DNA of 64,000 bases, taken from Demequina muriae (GTDB lineage: Bacteria > Actinomycetota > Actinomycetes > Actinomycetales > Demequinaceae). The notes beneath the pieces are model-generated. The model worked only from the letters and a program-made list of their open reading frames with translations. It did not search any database and was not told the DNA's origin. Every line of letters starts with the position of its first letter. Position 1 is the stretch's first letter. Below, piece by piece: positions 43,443-51,353 of the stretch. The position numbers and the translations under genes are program-made. Location: NCBI RefSeq assembly GCF_030418295.1, contig NZ_JAUHQA010000001.1:2480001-2544000 (forward strand), written 5' to 3'.

Positions 43443-44447
43443 GTGGCATTCGAACCGTTCGACGCTGCTTGGCAACGTTGGGAGCGGGCCCGTGCGCGCA
43501 TGACGGAAGCGGTGCAGGTCTGGAACGGTTTCATCGAGCCGCATGACGCCTTCGACTTCAGCCTGGACGGTGACGACACCGGGGTTTTCATTTTGCGGGT
43601 GCACCAGGTCCGTCCGACGCCACCAGAAATGGCCGTCGTCATCGGCGAGTGGCTTTACAACCTTCGAGCTGCCCTTGACTACCTCATGTGGGCGACCGCC
43701 TGCTACGTCGCCGGGTCTGTCCCGCCCCCCAAGGAGAACGTCCTTCAGTACCCGATCTACGACACAGAGTCAGCGTGGACGAGCAATCTCTACAGGCTGG
43801 ATGGCCTTCTCGATCACCATCGAGAGATGCTGCTATTGATGCAGCCGTTCAATAGCGATATAGACGCAAACTACCTCGGTTGGCTTAACCGCCTCGCGCG
43901 CATCGACCGGCACCGAAACCTCGTCACAGGTTCGGCACGTCTTGGTCTGGTTGAGCCTGTGCTGAGGTGCCCCGAGGGTAGCCGCGTGATAGTGGAGTGG
44001 GGCGAACGGATGATCGTCGACGGTCGGGCGGACGTGGCACGGTTCACAGTTCAGCCGTACTGGCCCGGAGCGGTTGTGGACGTGAATCCGCGCGTAGGTA
44101 TCGACCCGGAGATCGATGAGTGGTCTCGTTCACCATTCTGGGGCAAAGTCACTTTCCAGGAGCGCCTGCGGATGATTCAGGTGTTCGTTGCGGGGGAGAT
44201 TGCGGCATATGAGTACGACTGCACCGGGTCAAGCCGGAAGTCCAACATGGTTAGCGATGAGTTCCAGAAGGCTATGGACGAGCGGCGGGGACCCGTGCCC
44301 AAACTTGCACGGCAGCGGCCACCCATGACGTGGACGCGGGGTTCGGGCAAGGTGTCTACGCGCACGATGTTCGAAGGTGCGGATTTTTGCGATGACGGCG
44401 CCGGCCCGATCGATAGCGGTCCTTCGGGCTTGGGAGTGGCGCGCTAA
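43443..44447 (+). CDS. uncharacterised accessory protein with helical N-terminal domain (island)
   Basis: This 334 aa protein starts at a GTG after GAAGGGA. The N-terminal part has long helices (AAWQRWERARARMTEAVQVW) and the segment GEWLYNLRAALDYLMWAT, a motif I have seen in unannotated proteins of actinobacterial phages and islands. The C-terminal half is mixed alpha/beta. The last ~40 residues (after WTRGSGKVSTRTMFEGAD) look disordered. It is the last gene before the right attachment repeat. No function can be assigned. Confidence 0.62.
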   Translation: MAFEPFDAAWQRWERARARMTEAVQVWNGFIEPHDAFDFSLDGDDTGVFILRVHQVRPTPPEMAVVIGEWLYNLRAALDYLMWATACYVAGSVPPPKENVLQYPIYDTESAWTSNLYRLDGLLDHHREMLLLMQPFNSDIDANYLGWLNRLARIDRHRNLVTGSARLGLVEPVLRCPEGSRVIVEWGERMIVDGRADVARFTVQPYWPGAVVDVNPRVGIDPEIDEWSRSPFWGKVTFQERLRMIQVFVAGEIAAYEYDCTGSSRKSNMVSDEFQKAMDERRGPVPKLARQRPPMTWTRGSGKVSTRTMFEGADFCDDGAGPIDSGPSGLGVAR

Positions 44448-44504
44448 CAAACCCTGCGCACTACCAGGCATTGCGGTGCAGGCAAGGAGGTCCTCGGTGG
44501 TCCG

Positions 44505-44524
44505 TACCCCAATTCCTACCCCAA
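44505..44524 (+). repeat. paired TACCCCAA direct repeats near the right attachment site
   Basis: TACCCCAA occurs at 44505-44512 and again at 44517-44524, a 12 bp period, about 100 bp inside the right end of the island. Short tandem repeats beside an att core often are arm-type integrase binding sites. The surrounding stretch (44448-44626) otherwise holds nothing I can identify. Confidence 0.35.
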
Positions 44525-44626
44525 CCAGGCAGCTTCCGCGGTGGACCGTCGATATGCGCTCTTGTGCGGAGGTCTGGGTTTACCATGCGTGACGCACTGC
44601 GGCGAACAGTGGCGGATCGGAGGTCA

Positions 44627-44735
44627 TTCCTTCACACGGAAGAGGTCGCTGGTTCGAACCCAGTATCGCCCACTCGCAGAAAGCCCTGGTAACCCTTCTC
44701 GCCGATGGGTGCCAGGGTTTCTTGCATGCGCTGCG
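44627..44735 (+). repeat. right attachment repeat (attR), partial tRNA-Val copy
   Basis: This second copy of the attachment repeat contains the 3' part of tRNA-Val from the anticodon stem (44627) to the discriminator (44672), plus a slightly changed terminator hairpin. The 5' half of the tRNA is absent, so it cannot be functional. It marks the right end of the island. The remaining bases to the hydrolase start at 44801 show no gene. Confidence 0.85.
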
Positions 44736-44800
44736 CGGGCCGTTGGCGCCATTATGTCTGTCGCATGCCGGGAGTAGCATCGACCAGAGGTGATGACCTC

Positions 44801-45610
44801 ATGACGACAGCGCGTTCTACGCCGCACACCACCACCTCGGCCGACGGCACCGAGATCGTGCGCTGGTCGAGCGGAGCCGGCCCGCCCCTGCTCCTGGTGC
44901 ATGGCGCGATGTCGGACCACCGGCGCTGGCGCATCGTGCCGCACCTCACGCCCCATGCGACCGTGCACGCGATGGATCGGCGTGGCCGAGGAGAGAGCGG
45001 CGACGCGCTGGAGTGGTCCCTGGACCGGGAAGTCGCGGACATCGTCGCCGTCGTCGATGCCATCGCGGACGAATCCGGGTCTCCTGTGGACGTGCTCGGT
45101 CACTCTCTCGGTGGCCTGCTGACGTTGCGTGCCGCGCTGGACACCTCGAACATCCGGCGACTCGTCGTCTACGAACCCTCCGTCAACGAGCTCGCGTGCT
45201 CTCCGCAGACAATCGCCGCCATGGAGGCGCACCTCGGGCGCGGAGACCGGGCCGCAGCGGTGCGCACCATGATGCGTGAGATCGTGCTCATGCCCGAAGG
45301 CGAGATCGAATACCTCGAGTCGCTGCCCTCGTGGCACACCAGGCTTGCTGCAGCGCACACACTGCCTCGCGAGTTGGGCACGGATCTGGTCATGCGACCC
45401 GCAGACCTGCGGCAGATCACCGTGCCCGTGGTGAGCATCCTGGGTGGCGATAGCCCCGAGTCCGTACAGGCTGCAGCGCACATGATGGCGGCCAATGTGC
45501 CGCGCCACCAACTGATCGTGATCGAGGGCCAGCAGCATGTGGCGGACCAGGTCGTTCCGGAGGAGTTCGCGCGTCACGTGCTCCGCTTCCTGCGCGACGA
45601 GGCCCGGTAG
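44801..45610 (+). CDS. alpha/beta hydrolase
   Basis: This 269 aa protein has an oxyanion region LLLVHGAMSDHRRW, the nucleophile elbow VLGHSLGGLL and a late His in EGQQHVADQV, which fit the alpha/beta-hydrolase triad; the acid is probably the Asp in LGGDSPES. No signal peptide is seen. The ATG at 44801 is preferred for its position after GAGGTGATG; an in-frame ATG lies at 44765. It is the first gene outside the island. The substrate is unknown. Confidence 0.85.
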   Translation: MTTARSTPHTTTSADGTEIVRWSSGAGPPLLLVHGAMSDHRRWRIVPHLTPHATVHAMDRRGRGESGDALEWSLDREVADIVAVVDAIADESGSPVDVLGHSLGGLLTLRAALDTSNIRRLVVYEPSVNELACSPQTIAAMEAHLGRGDRAAAVRTMMREIVLMPEGEIEYLESLPSWHTRLAAAHTLPRELGTDLVMRPADLRQITVPVVSILGGDSPESVQAAAHMMAANVPRHQLIVIEGQQHVADQVVPEEFARHVLRFLRDEAR

Positions 45611-45675
45611 GTCGCTGGGGACGCATGGGCGACAGTCGCTCGCCGTCCGCGAGCGCCTCCGGGTATCTCCGCCGT

Positions 45676-47436
45676 TCAGTCGCGGCAGGTCGACTCCGCC
45701 GGGGTGCCGGCGAACCGCTCCTCGGTCCAGGTGAGGAGCTCGCCCACCAGCGCGGACTCGTCGGCGACGATGCTGAGGTGATCTTCGTCGGGGTACGTCC
45801 GGTAGTCGAGCTCGTGACCGTCCGCGCACCGCTGATCCACATACGCCTGTTGTGCGGCTGGCAGCACCAAGGGGTCGGCGTCCCCTTGAGCCAGCAGGAG
45901 CGGCGCGTCAATGGCGCCGGAGGGGACGTTCTCGGCGAGCCTGTCCACGAATGCGCCGGTCTTGGCGTCGTCGGTGAAGATCGTGTCGCCGAACAGGAAG
46001 GTCTCGATCACAGAGACGAGTGCCCCAGGCTCGGCTAGGCAGCGGCCAGCGATCTCCTTGACCTGCACTCGTGCCGCCGGGCGGACGATGTCGTCGAAGG
46101 ACACATCGTCGTAGACCGCGCTGTAGGCCTCGACGATGTAGGACGCGAACAAGGTGCCGCCCGGGACGACGTCGAGGTTGTCAACAAGTCCAGGAAGATT
46201 GCTCGCGGGTGCCATCGCGGAGACGCCGACCACCCCGGCATCCGGCGCGTAGTCCGATGCGAGGACGCCGGCCCACAACGCGGCGTGGCCGCCCTGCGAA
46301 TGACCCCAGACCACCGTGCCGTCAGCCCACACGACGTCCCGCAGCTGCCGGGCGGCGCGCACGCTATCGAGCACCGACCGGCCCTCCGCTTGGCCGATCA
46401 GATAGGGGTGTGGACTCTCGGTTCCCAGGCCCACGTAGTCGGTCGCGACCATCACCCACCCGTTGTCGACGACCTGGGGCAGCGCCGGCGTCGCCCCTGC
46501 TTCGAAAGGGTGCTCCAGCACTGATGGAGCACATCCTGGCACCACGCCCGTCGTGCCGTGCGCCCAGGCGACGATGGGGCGGGGCTCTGTGCTGGCTGCA
46601 AGTGGCGCCACCACGAGAGCACTGGCGACGGCAGGCTGCCCCTGGTCACGCGTGGTCGTGTAGAGGATCCGCCAAGCCAGCGCGCCATCCGGGACGTCGC
46701 GGGTGAAAGGCTCGCTCGCTAGGAGCACGCCGGGCTCGGCCGGCACGTCGTCTGGCGGGTCGTAGAAATCGTCGGCGACTGGAGTGCCCTGCCGCAACGT
46801 GACGCTCACCGTCACGAGCAGCAGAGCCACGGCGAGCGCCATGATGGCGCCGAGGGTCCGGACGAATCGTCGGGCGGTGCCCGCGGTGCGAGTCTCGGGA
46901 TCGACGTCGGGGGCACCACGCAGCGCCGCCCACACCAGTCCGACTCCGGCGAGCACGGTGCGGACTCCGAAGAGGACGGCGACCACGAAGACAGTGACGT
47001 CTGGCCACACCAGCGCCAGCGCGCCCAACAGGAGTCCCGCGCCTCCCAGGAGCGCCGATGCGAGACGGGCATCGACAGTGCCGCGCAGCGCCGCGGCGAC
47101 GCGGAGCGCACCGGCCAGCGCCATGGCGAGTCCGGCCACGACTGCGAGCACCTGCAGAGTGGGGCCGGGCCAGAGTGCGACGACGGTTGCGGCCGTGACC
47201 CATCCCAGGCCGGTGATGCGAGCAGCGGCCCGCGAGCGCCCGCTGCGGGCAGCCGTCAACTCACCGATGCCGGTGAGTGCCATGGCCGTGATCACCAGCA
47301 GCACCAGGACTGCGAGAGAGGCGAACGGCGTCACCGTCAGCACCGCGCCGACCAGGACGAGGAGCAGCCCCACGACGAGGCGACCCCATGGGCGCGCAAG
47401 CCGCGGCGCGGATTCAGACACCACCGAAGCGCTCAT
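45676..47436 (-). CDS. DUF308-type membrane domain fused to a secretory-lipase-like hydrolase
   Basis: This 586 aa fusion has about seven hydrophobic helices in residues 15-230, in the pattern of HdeD/DUF308 proteins (for example VGLLLVLVGAVLTVTPFASL). An extracytoplasmic hydrolase of the secretory-lipase (LIP) type follows. It has IVAWAHGTTGVVPGC, the nucleophile elbow VWGHSQGGHAALW, Asp in AQGDADPLVLP and His in YPDEDHLS. The product is thus a membrane-anchored esterase or lipase, probably facing outward. ATG at 47436; a GTG two codons earlier is in frame. Its 3' end converges on the alpha/beta hydrolase. Confidence 0.8.
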   Translation of the reverse strand: MSASVVSESAPRLARPWGRLVVGLLLVLVGAVLTVTPFASLAVLVLLVITAMALTGIGELTAARSGRSRAAARITGLGWVTAATVVALWPGPTLQVLAVVAGLAMALAGALRVAAALRGTVDARLASALLGGAGLLLGALALVWPDVTVFVVAVLFGVRTVLAGVGLVWAALRGAPDVDPETRTAGTARRFVRTLGAIMALAVALLLVTVSVTLRQGTPVADDFYDPPDDVPAEPGVLLASEPFTRDVPDGALAWRILYTTTRDQGQPAVASALVVAPLAASTEPRPIVAWAHGTTGVVPGCAPSVLEHPFEAGATPALPQVVDNGWVMVATDYVGLGTESPHPYLIGQAEGRSVLDSVRAARQLRDVVWADGTVVWGHSQGGHAALWAGVLASDYAPDAGVVGVSAMAPASNLPGLVDNLDVVPGGTLFASYIVEAYSAVYDDVSFDDIVRPAARVQVKEIAGRCLAEPGALVSVIETFLFGDTIFTDDAKTGAFVDRLAENVPSGAIDAPLLLAQGDADPLVLPAAQQAYVDQRCADGHELDYRTYPDEDHLSIVADESALVGELLTWTEERFAGTPAESTCRD

Positions 47437-47587
47437 GCGCACCTCGCGATCATCATGGTCACGGCGTACGTGACGCGTCCATCCGCGTGGGTGTGGCGTC
47501 CCCGATCGACGCCACGACTACAGGGCTCCAGGGTATTCGATGCCCCCAATCCCGCACCAGAGGGAGCGCTCACCTAGGGTGAGACCC

Positions 47588-48352
47588 GTGGCAACCACCG
47601 CAGCCGGCATCCTCGCTCGCGCTCGACGCATCGGCCGGGCTCCCGGCGAGGCGTGGGCCTTCGCGCAGCTGCCGCCCATCGCCCGTGCCGTGATCCGCGA
47701 GCGGCTCACGTATCTGTCTCCAGTCAAGATGCTCGAGCTCCAGCGTGCGGTGCGCGACGTGGACGCGGCCACCGTGCCGGGAGACGTCGTCGAGTTCGGC
47801 GTGGCCCTCGGGGGCTCGGGGATCGCGCTGTCGCACACGGCCAGCACTCGCGCCTTTCATGGCTTCGATCTGTTCGGGCTGATCCCGCCGCCGTCGAGCG
47901 ACAAGGACGGCGAGCGTGCGGTGCAGCGATACGAGGTCATCGCGTCGGGACTGTCGGCAGGGATCCGCGGAGACGAGTACTACGGCTATCTTCCCGACCT
48001 GCTGGGCACCGTGAAGGCGAGCTTCACCCGGCACGGACTTCCCGTCGATGGCGGCCGCATCGCCCTGCATCCGGGGCTCTTCGACGAGGGCTGGCCGCTC
48101 GCTTCACCGTCCGTGCAGGCCATTGCGCTCGCGCACGTGGACTGCGACTGGTACGACCCCGTCCGCTACTGCCTCGACGCGATCGCGCCGCTGATCTCAC
48201 CCCGCGGCATCATCGTGCTCGACGACTACCTCGACTACGACGGGTGCCGGGCGGCCACGGACGAGTTCCTCACCGCGCATGCCGAGTTCTCGGTGAGGCA
48301 TCGGCGCGGCAACGTGTCGCTGGTCAAGTCCGGCGCGGTGTCGGACGGCTGA
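47588..48352 (+). CDS. TylF/macrocin-O-methyltransferase-family protein
   Basis: This 254 aa class I methyltransferase-like protein has the TylF pattern: an early helix segment YLSPVKMLELQRAVRDVD, SAM-site region VPGDVVEFGVALGGSGIAL, then ALAHVDCDWYDPVRYCLDAI and GIIVLDDYLDYDGCR, carrying the acidic metal ligands expected for Mg2+-dependent sugar O-methylation. It is divergent from the lipase fusion. Whether it modifies a glycan or natural product is unknown, as no biosynthetic cluster is nearby. Confidence 0.8.
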   Translation: MATTAAGILARARRIGRAPGEAWAFAQLPPIARAVIRERLTYLSPVKMLELQRAVRDVDAATVPGDVVEFGVALGGSGIALSHTASTRAFHGFDLFGLIPPPSSDKDGERAVQRYEVIASGLSAGIRGDEYYGYLPDLLGTVKASFTRHGLPVDGGRIALHPGLFDEGWPLASPSVQAIALAHVDCDWYDPVRYCLDAIAPLISPRGIIVLDDYLDYDGCRAATDEFLTAHAEFSVRHRRGNVSLVKSGAVSDG

Positions 48353-48423
48353 CAGCGCGACACGCCGTTGCTCCGGCGTGTCCCAGGTGTGACGTTCGGC
48401 GCCTCGCCGTGATGTGATGAGGC

Positions 48424-49626
48424 ATGGCGAGCGATCATGCGGCAGCGCCGCTGCTGACCGGGCCCGAGGCCGGCGACATCCTCGCGACGGCGCTCGCGAC
48501 CATGGAGGTCGAGCTCGACTCCTGGAGCGTCGATTCGGTCAACGCTCGGCCGGGAGCCGAGACCTCCGTGGGATACGACGTCGTCGCCGGGGGAGAGCGG
48601 CTCTACCTCGTCGCCTCGACGGTGTCGCTCACGGACGAGCAGCGTGCGGCGGCCAAGGCAGTCCGCCTGGCCTCGGACGACGGGGAAGTTCACGTGTGGC
48701 GCCACCCCGCGGATCCGTACCTCCCCGGGCTGGCCGATGCGTGCGTCCCTGAGACTCTCGCGCCCCGCCTCAGCGCGGCGACCGGGAGGACCATCACCAT
48801 CGAGTCACTCGACATGATGGTGATGCGGCCCATGCGCAGAGCGGTGCTGAGGGTGCACACCGTCGCAGAGGACGGCCGTCGCACCTGGTACGTGAAGGTG
48901 GTGCGGCCTGAGCGCGCTGCCGCCATGCTCGCTCGCCACCGCATGTGCGACCTCGCCCCGATCGCTCTCGATGCGGGCGACGGCATCGTCGTGGTGCAGG
49001 AGGCGCATGGCACCCCCATGACCCGCGCGCTGCACCGTCCCGACGGTTCCGAGCCGGCACCCATCGACCCCGCGATGCTGCTCGCGGCGATGGATCGGTT
49101 GCCCGCGGAGGCCACTGCGTTGGATCACCGCCCGCCGGTGCCCGACCGCGTGTCGCAATACGCGCGGATGGCGATCGCCGAAGGTCTGCCTCAGGACCGG
49201 GTGGAGGCGCTCGAGCAGCGCATCACGGCGGCGCTGGCAGCCGCGCCGGAGCACCCCACGGTCGCCACGCACGGCGACCTCCACGCGGCGAACATCTACC
49301 TCGACGACGCGGTGGCGCCCACCCGAGTGGAGGCCGTGATCGACCTCGACACCCTCGGGCCGGGGCGGCGCATCGACGACTGCGCGTGCATGGTCGCGCA
49401 CATGATGGTGCTCCCGCAGCTCGACCCGGAGGGCTACCGGGGCGTGCCTGCGATCGCCTCTCAGGTGCTGGAGGCCTTCGGTGCGCGCTTCGGGATCGAG
49501 GAGCTGCGGGCGCGCGTCGCCGCGAACATCCTGTCGCTGGTGGCCGGGGCCGAGGACGGGTCCATCGCCGCCGCATGGCTGGAGGCCGCCGAGTCCGTGA
49601 CGAGCGGTCGCGCCGCAACCGACTAG
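48424..49626 (+). CDS. aminoglycoside phosphotransferase (APH)-family kinase-like protein
   Basis: This 400 aa protein has a C-terminal kinase-like lobe with the Brenner-type catalytic loop THGDLHAANIYLDD and the metal motif VIDLDTLGPG, typical of APH and choline-kinase-like phosphotransferases. The nucleotide lobe includes TWYVKVVRPE as a candidate ATP lysine. Such proteins phosphorylate small molecules; the substrate is unknown and a resistance role is not implied. Its last four bases overlap the end of the convergent glutaminase gene. Confidence 0.82.
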   Translation: MASDHAAAPLLTGPEAGDILATALATMEVELDSWSVDSVNARPGAETSVGYDVVAGGERLYLVASTVSLTDEQRAAAKAVRLASDDGEVHVWRHPADPYLPGLADACVPETLAPRLSAATGRTITIESLDMMVMRPMRRAVLRVHTVAEDGRRTWYVKVVRPERAAAMLARHRMCDLAPIALDAGDGIVVVQEAHGTPMTRALHRPDGSEPAPIDPAMLLAAMDRLPAEATALDHRPPVPDRVSQYARMAIAEGLPQDRVEALEQRITAALAAAPEHPTVATHGDLHAANIYLDDAVAPTRVEAVIDLDTLGPGRRIDDCACMVAHMMVLPQLDPEGYRGVPAIASQVLEAFGARFGIEELRARVAANILSLVAGAEDGSIAAAWLEAAESVTSGRAATD

Positions 49627-50930
49627 GCGCGTGGTGCCGCACGCTCCTCGTCGGCGACGAGGTCCGCGGTCTCACCGAGGTCGTTCACGACCGTCACCCG
49701 GCCACCGCCCGGATGAGGACCCGGGAGGATCGACTCGGGGTCGACCAGGGTGACGCCATGACCTTCGAGCGTGAGCCTCCGCACGATCTCCAGCAGCATG
49801 CGCCGTGACACGTCGTCGACCGACGAGACCATCGTGAGATCGAGTGCGACCCTCGTCTCTGCAGGGGCAGTCTCGACGACTTCTCTCACCACCCTCTCGA
49901 CTCCGGCGAAGCGGATGCCGCCCTGCAGCTCGATCACGCGGATCGCGTGCGGACCGGAGCCGACCACACGGTTGGATCGCACGACCGCGCGCGCAGCGGG
50001 TGGCACCTCCATCACATGCAGGCCCATGTCGGACGAGAAGCGGTGGAACAGCGACACCCCGCGAACACTCGTCCCGTGCGCGTCCAACCGGGGCGAGAAC
50101 GTCGCGATGCCGATCTGGCCAGGCAGAGTGCCGATCAGGCCCCCGGCTACGCCGCTCTTCGCAGGAATGCCGACTTGGGTGGCCCAGTCGCCGGCAGCGT
50201 CGTACATCCCGCACGTCGCCATCACGCTCAACACCTGACGCAGCACCGGTTCCGGCACCACCTGCTTACCTGACAGCGGATTGACTCCACGGTTGGCCAG
50301 GGTTGCCGCCATCACCGCGAGATCGCGGGTGGTGACGAGCAGGGAGCACTGTCGGATATAGCCCTCGACGACTGTCGCAGGGTCCTCGGTGAGGATGTCG
50401 TGACTGCGGAGCATATGCCCGATGGCAAGGTTCCGATGCGCGAACGCCATCTCCGAAGCGCAGACCGACTCGTCCATCTCCAGCTGGCGGCCGGCGAAGG
50501 CGGAGAGTCCGTCGACCACCCGCTCGAGGCGCTCCGCAGGGTCAGAACCTGCGACCCCCACCAGCGAGTGCGTGGTGATGGCTCCCGCATTGATCATCGG
50601 ATTGAGAGGACGTCCGGAGCCGCCTTCGAGAGAGATCTCGTTGAATGCCTCCCCGGACGGCTCGACGCCGACTCTGGCCAAGACCGCGTCGAAGCCACGG
50701 TCGGCGAGGGCCAGCGCGTAGACGAAAGGCTTCGAGATCGACTGGATGGAGAACTCGGCATCGCAGTCGCCCGCAGCGTAGACCTGTCCGTCGACCGTCG
50801 CGAAGGCTGCACCGAGCTGCTCGGGCTCGGCATCTGCGAGTTCGGGGATGTAGCCGGCGGTGGCACCGGACGTGTCCGGCTCGACGTGCTCGAGCACATC
50901 GGTCAAGTAGTCAGGAATCATCGATCGCAT
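49623..50930 (-). CDS. glsA: glutaminase A with C-terminal STAS domain
   Basis: This enzyme hydrolyses glutamine to glutamate and ammonia. Residues 1-310 are a full beta-lactamase-like glutaminase: catalytic Ser-x-x-Lys in FSIQSISKPF, NPMINAGAI, GHMLRSHDIL and SGVAGGLIGTLPGQIG. Residues ~330-420 form a STAS domain (RVALDLTMVSSVDDVSRRML). The 435 aa length exceeds the usual ~310 because of this tail. STAS domains bind partners or nucleotides, so activity may be allosterically controlled. Start is the ATG at 50930, with 50921 possible. Confidence 0.9.
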   Translation of the reverse strand: MRSMIPDYLTDVLEHVEPDTSGATAGYIPELADAEPEQLGAAFATVDGQVYAAGDCDAEFSIQSISKPFVYALALADRGFDAVLARVGVEPSGEAFNEISLEGGSGRPLNPMINAGAITTHSLVGVAGSDPAERLERVVDGLSAFAGRQLEMDESVCASEMAFAHRNLAIGHMLRSHDILTEDPATVVEGYIRQCSLLVTTRDLAVMAATLANRGVNPLSGKQVVPEPVLRQVLSVMATCGMYDAAGDWATQVGIPAKSGVAGGLIGTLPGQIGIATFSPRLDAHGTSVRGVSLFHRFSSDMGLHVMEVPPAARAVVRSNRVVGSGPHAIRVIELQGGIRFAGVERVVREVVETAPAETRVALDLTMVSSVDDVSRRMLLEIVRRLTLEGHGVTLVDPESILPGPHPGGGRVTVVNDLGETADLVADEERAAPRA

Positions 50931-50951
50931 GCGCCATCTCCATCCGTTCGC

Positions 50952-51353
50952 TCAGTGAGGGTGGGTCGTGGCCGAGGTGATGCGTGCGACCAGCGCGATG
51001 TCACCGGATGTGGGCCGACGGAACCTTCCGCCACGACTCACGAAGTCGTCGCCGTGCCGCGCCAGGTGCTTCGCGAACAGGGGGCATACGGGAACGACGG
51101 TGAGGTCGTGCCGGACGCAGTCGGCGAGCGCCTCGCGAACAAGGAGTCCCGCAAGCCCGCGGCCGCGGACTGCGTGATCGACTTCCGTGTGGAAGAAGAT
51201 GCGTTCGCCGAGAACCGTGGGGGAGTCGAAGAAGTCCGCCTGGCCGACGAACGAGCCGTCGGCGAGAGCCACCGTGTAGCTGCTGATCGGTCGGCCATGC
51301 CGGAGCATGACCGCTGCGGTCTCTGCGCTGTTGACGTCATGCTGCTCAGTCAT
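50952..51353 (-). CDS. GNAT-family N-acetyltransferase
   Basis: This 133 aa protein resembles the short YjdJ-type GNAT family: RIFFHTEVDHAVRGRGLAGL contains the acetyl-CoA-binding RGxGLA loop, followed by DLTVVPVCPLFAKHL. The substrate is unknown. Its start overlaps the esterase stop by 4 bases, and glsA follows 21 bp downstream, so all three may be one transcript. Confidence 0.82.
   Translation of the reverse strand: MTEQHDVNSAETAAVMLRHGRPISSYTVALADGSFVGQADFFDSPTVLGERIFFHTEVDHAVRGRGLAGLLVREALADCVRHDLTVVPVCPLFAKHLARHGDDFVSRGGRFRRPTSGDIALVARITSATTHPH

Larger units (their letters stand above)
40523..44735. mobile_element. ~4.1 kb degenerate integrative element in tRNA-Val
   Basis: The element is bounded by the tRNA-derived direct repeats at 40523 and 44627. 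Inside lie a protease-like gene, an integrase remnant with a stop at the catalytic tyrosine, an unexplained coding fragment, and four further plus-strand genes without housekeeping homologues. Base composition is visibly less GC-rich and codon use less GC3-biased than in the flanks. No intact integrase, excisionase, relaxase or phage structural gene is seen. It is probably immobile unless helped in trans. Confidence 0.82.

Noticed and set aside
44627-44672. A second tRNA-Val(CAC) gene
   Set aside because: Only the 3' half from the anticodon stem is present; the acceptor 5' strand and D arm are missing, so it is an attachment-site remnant.
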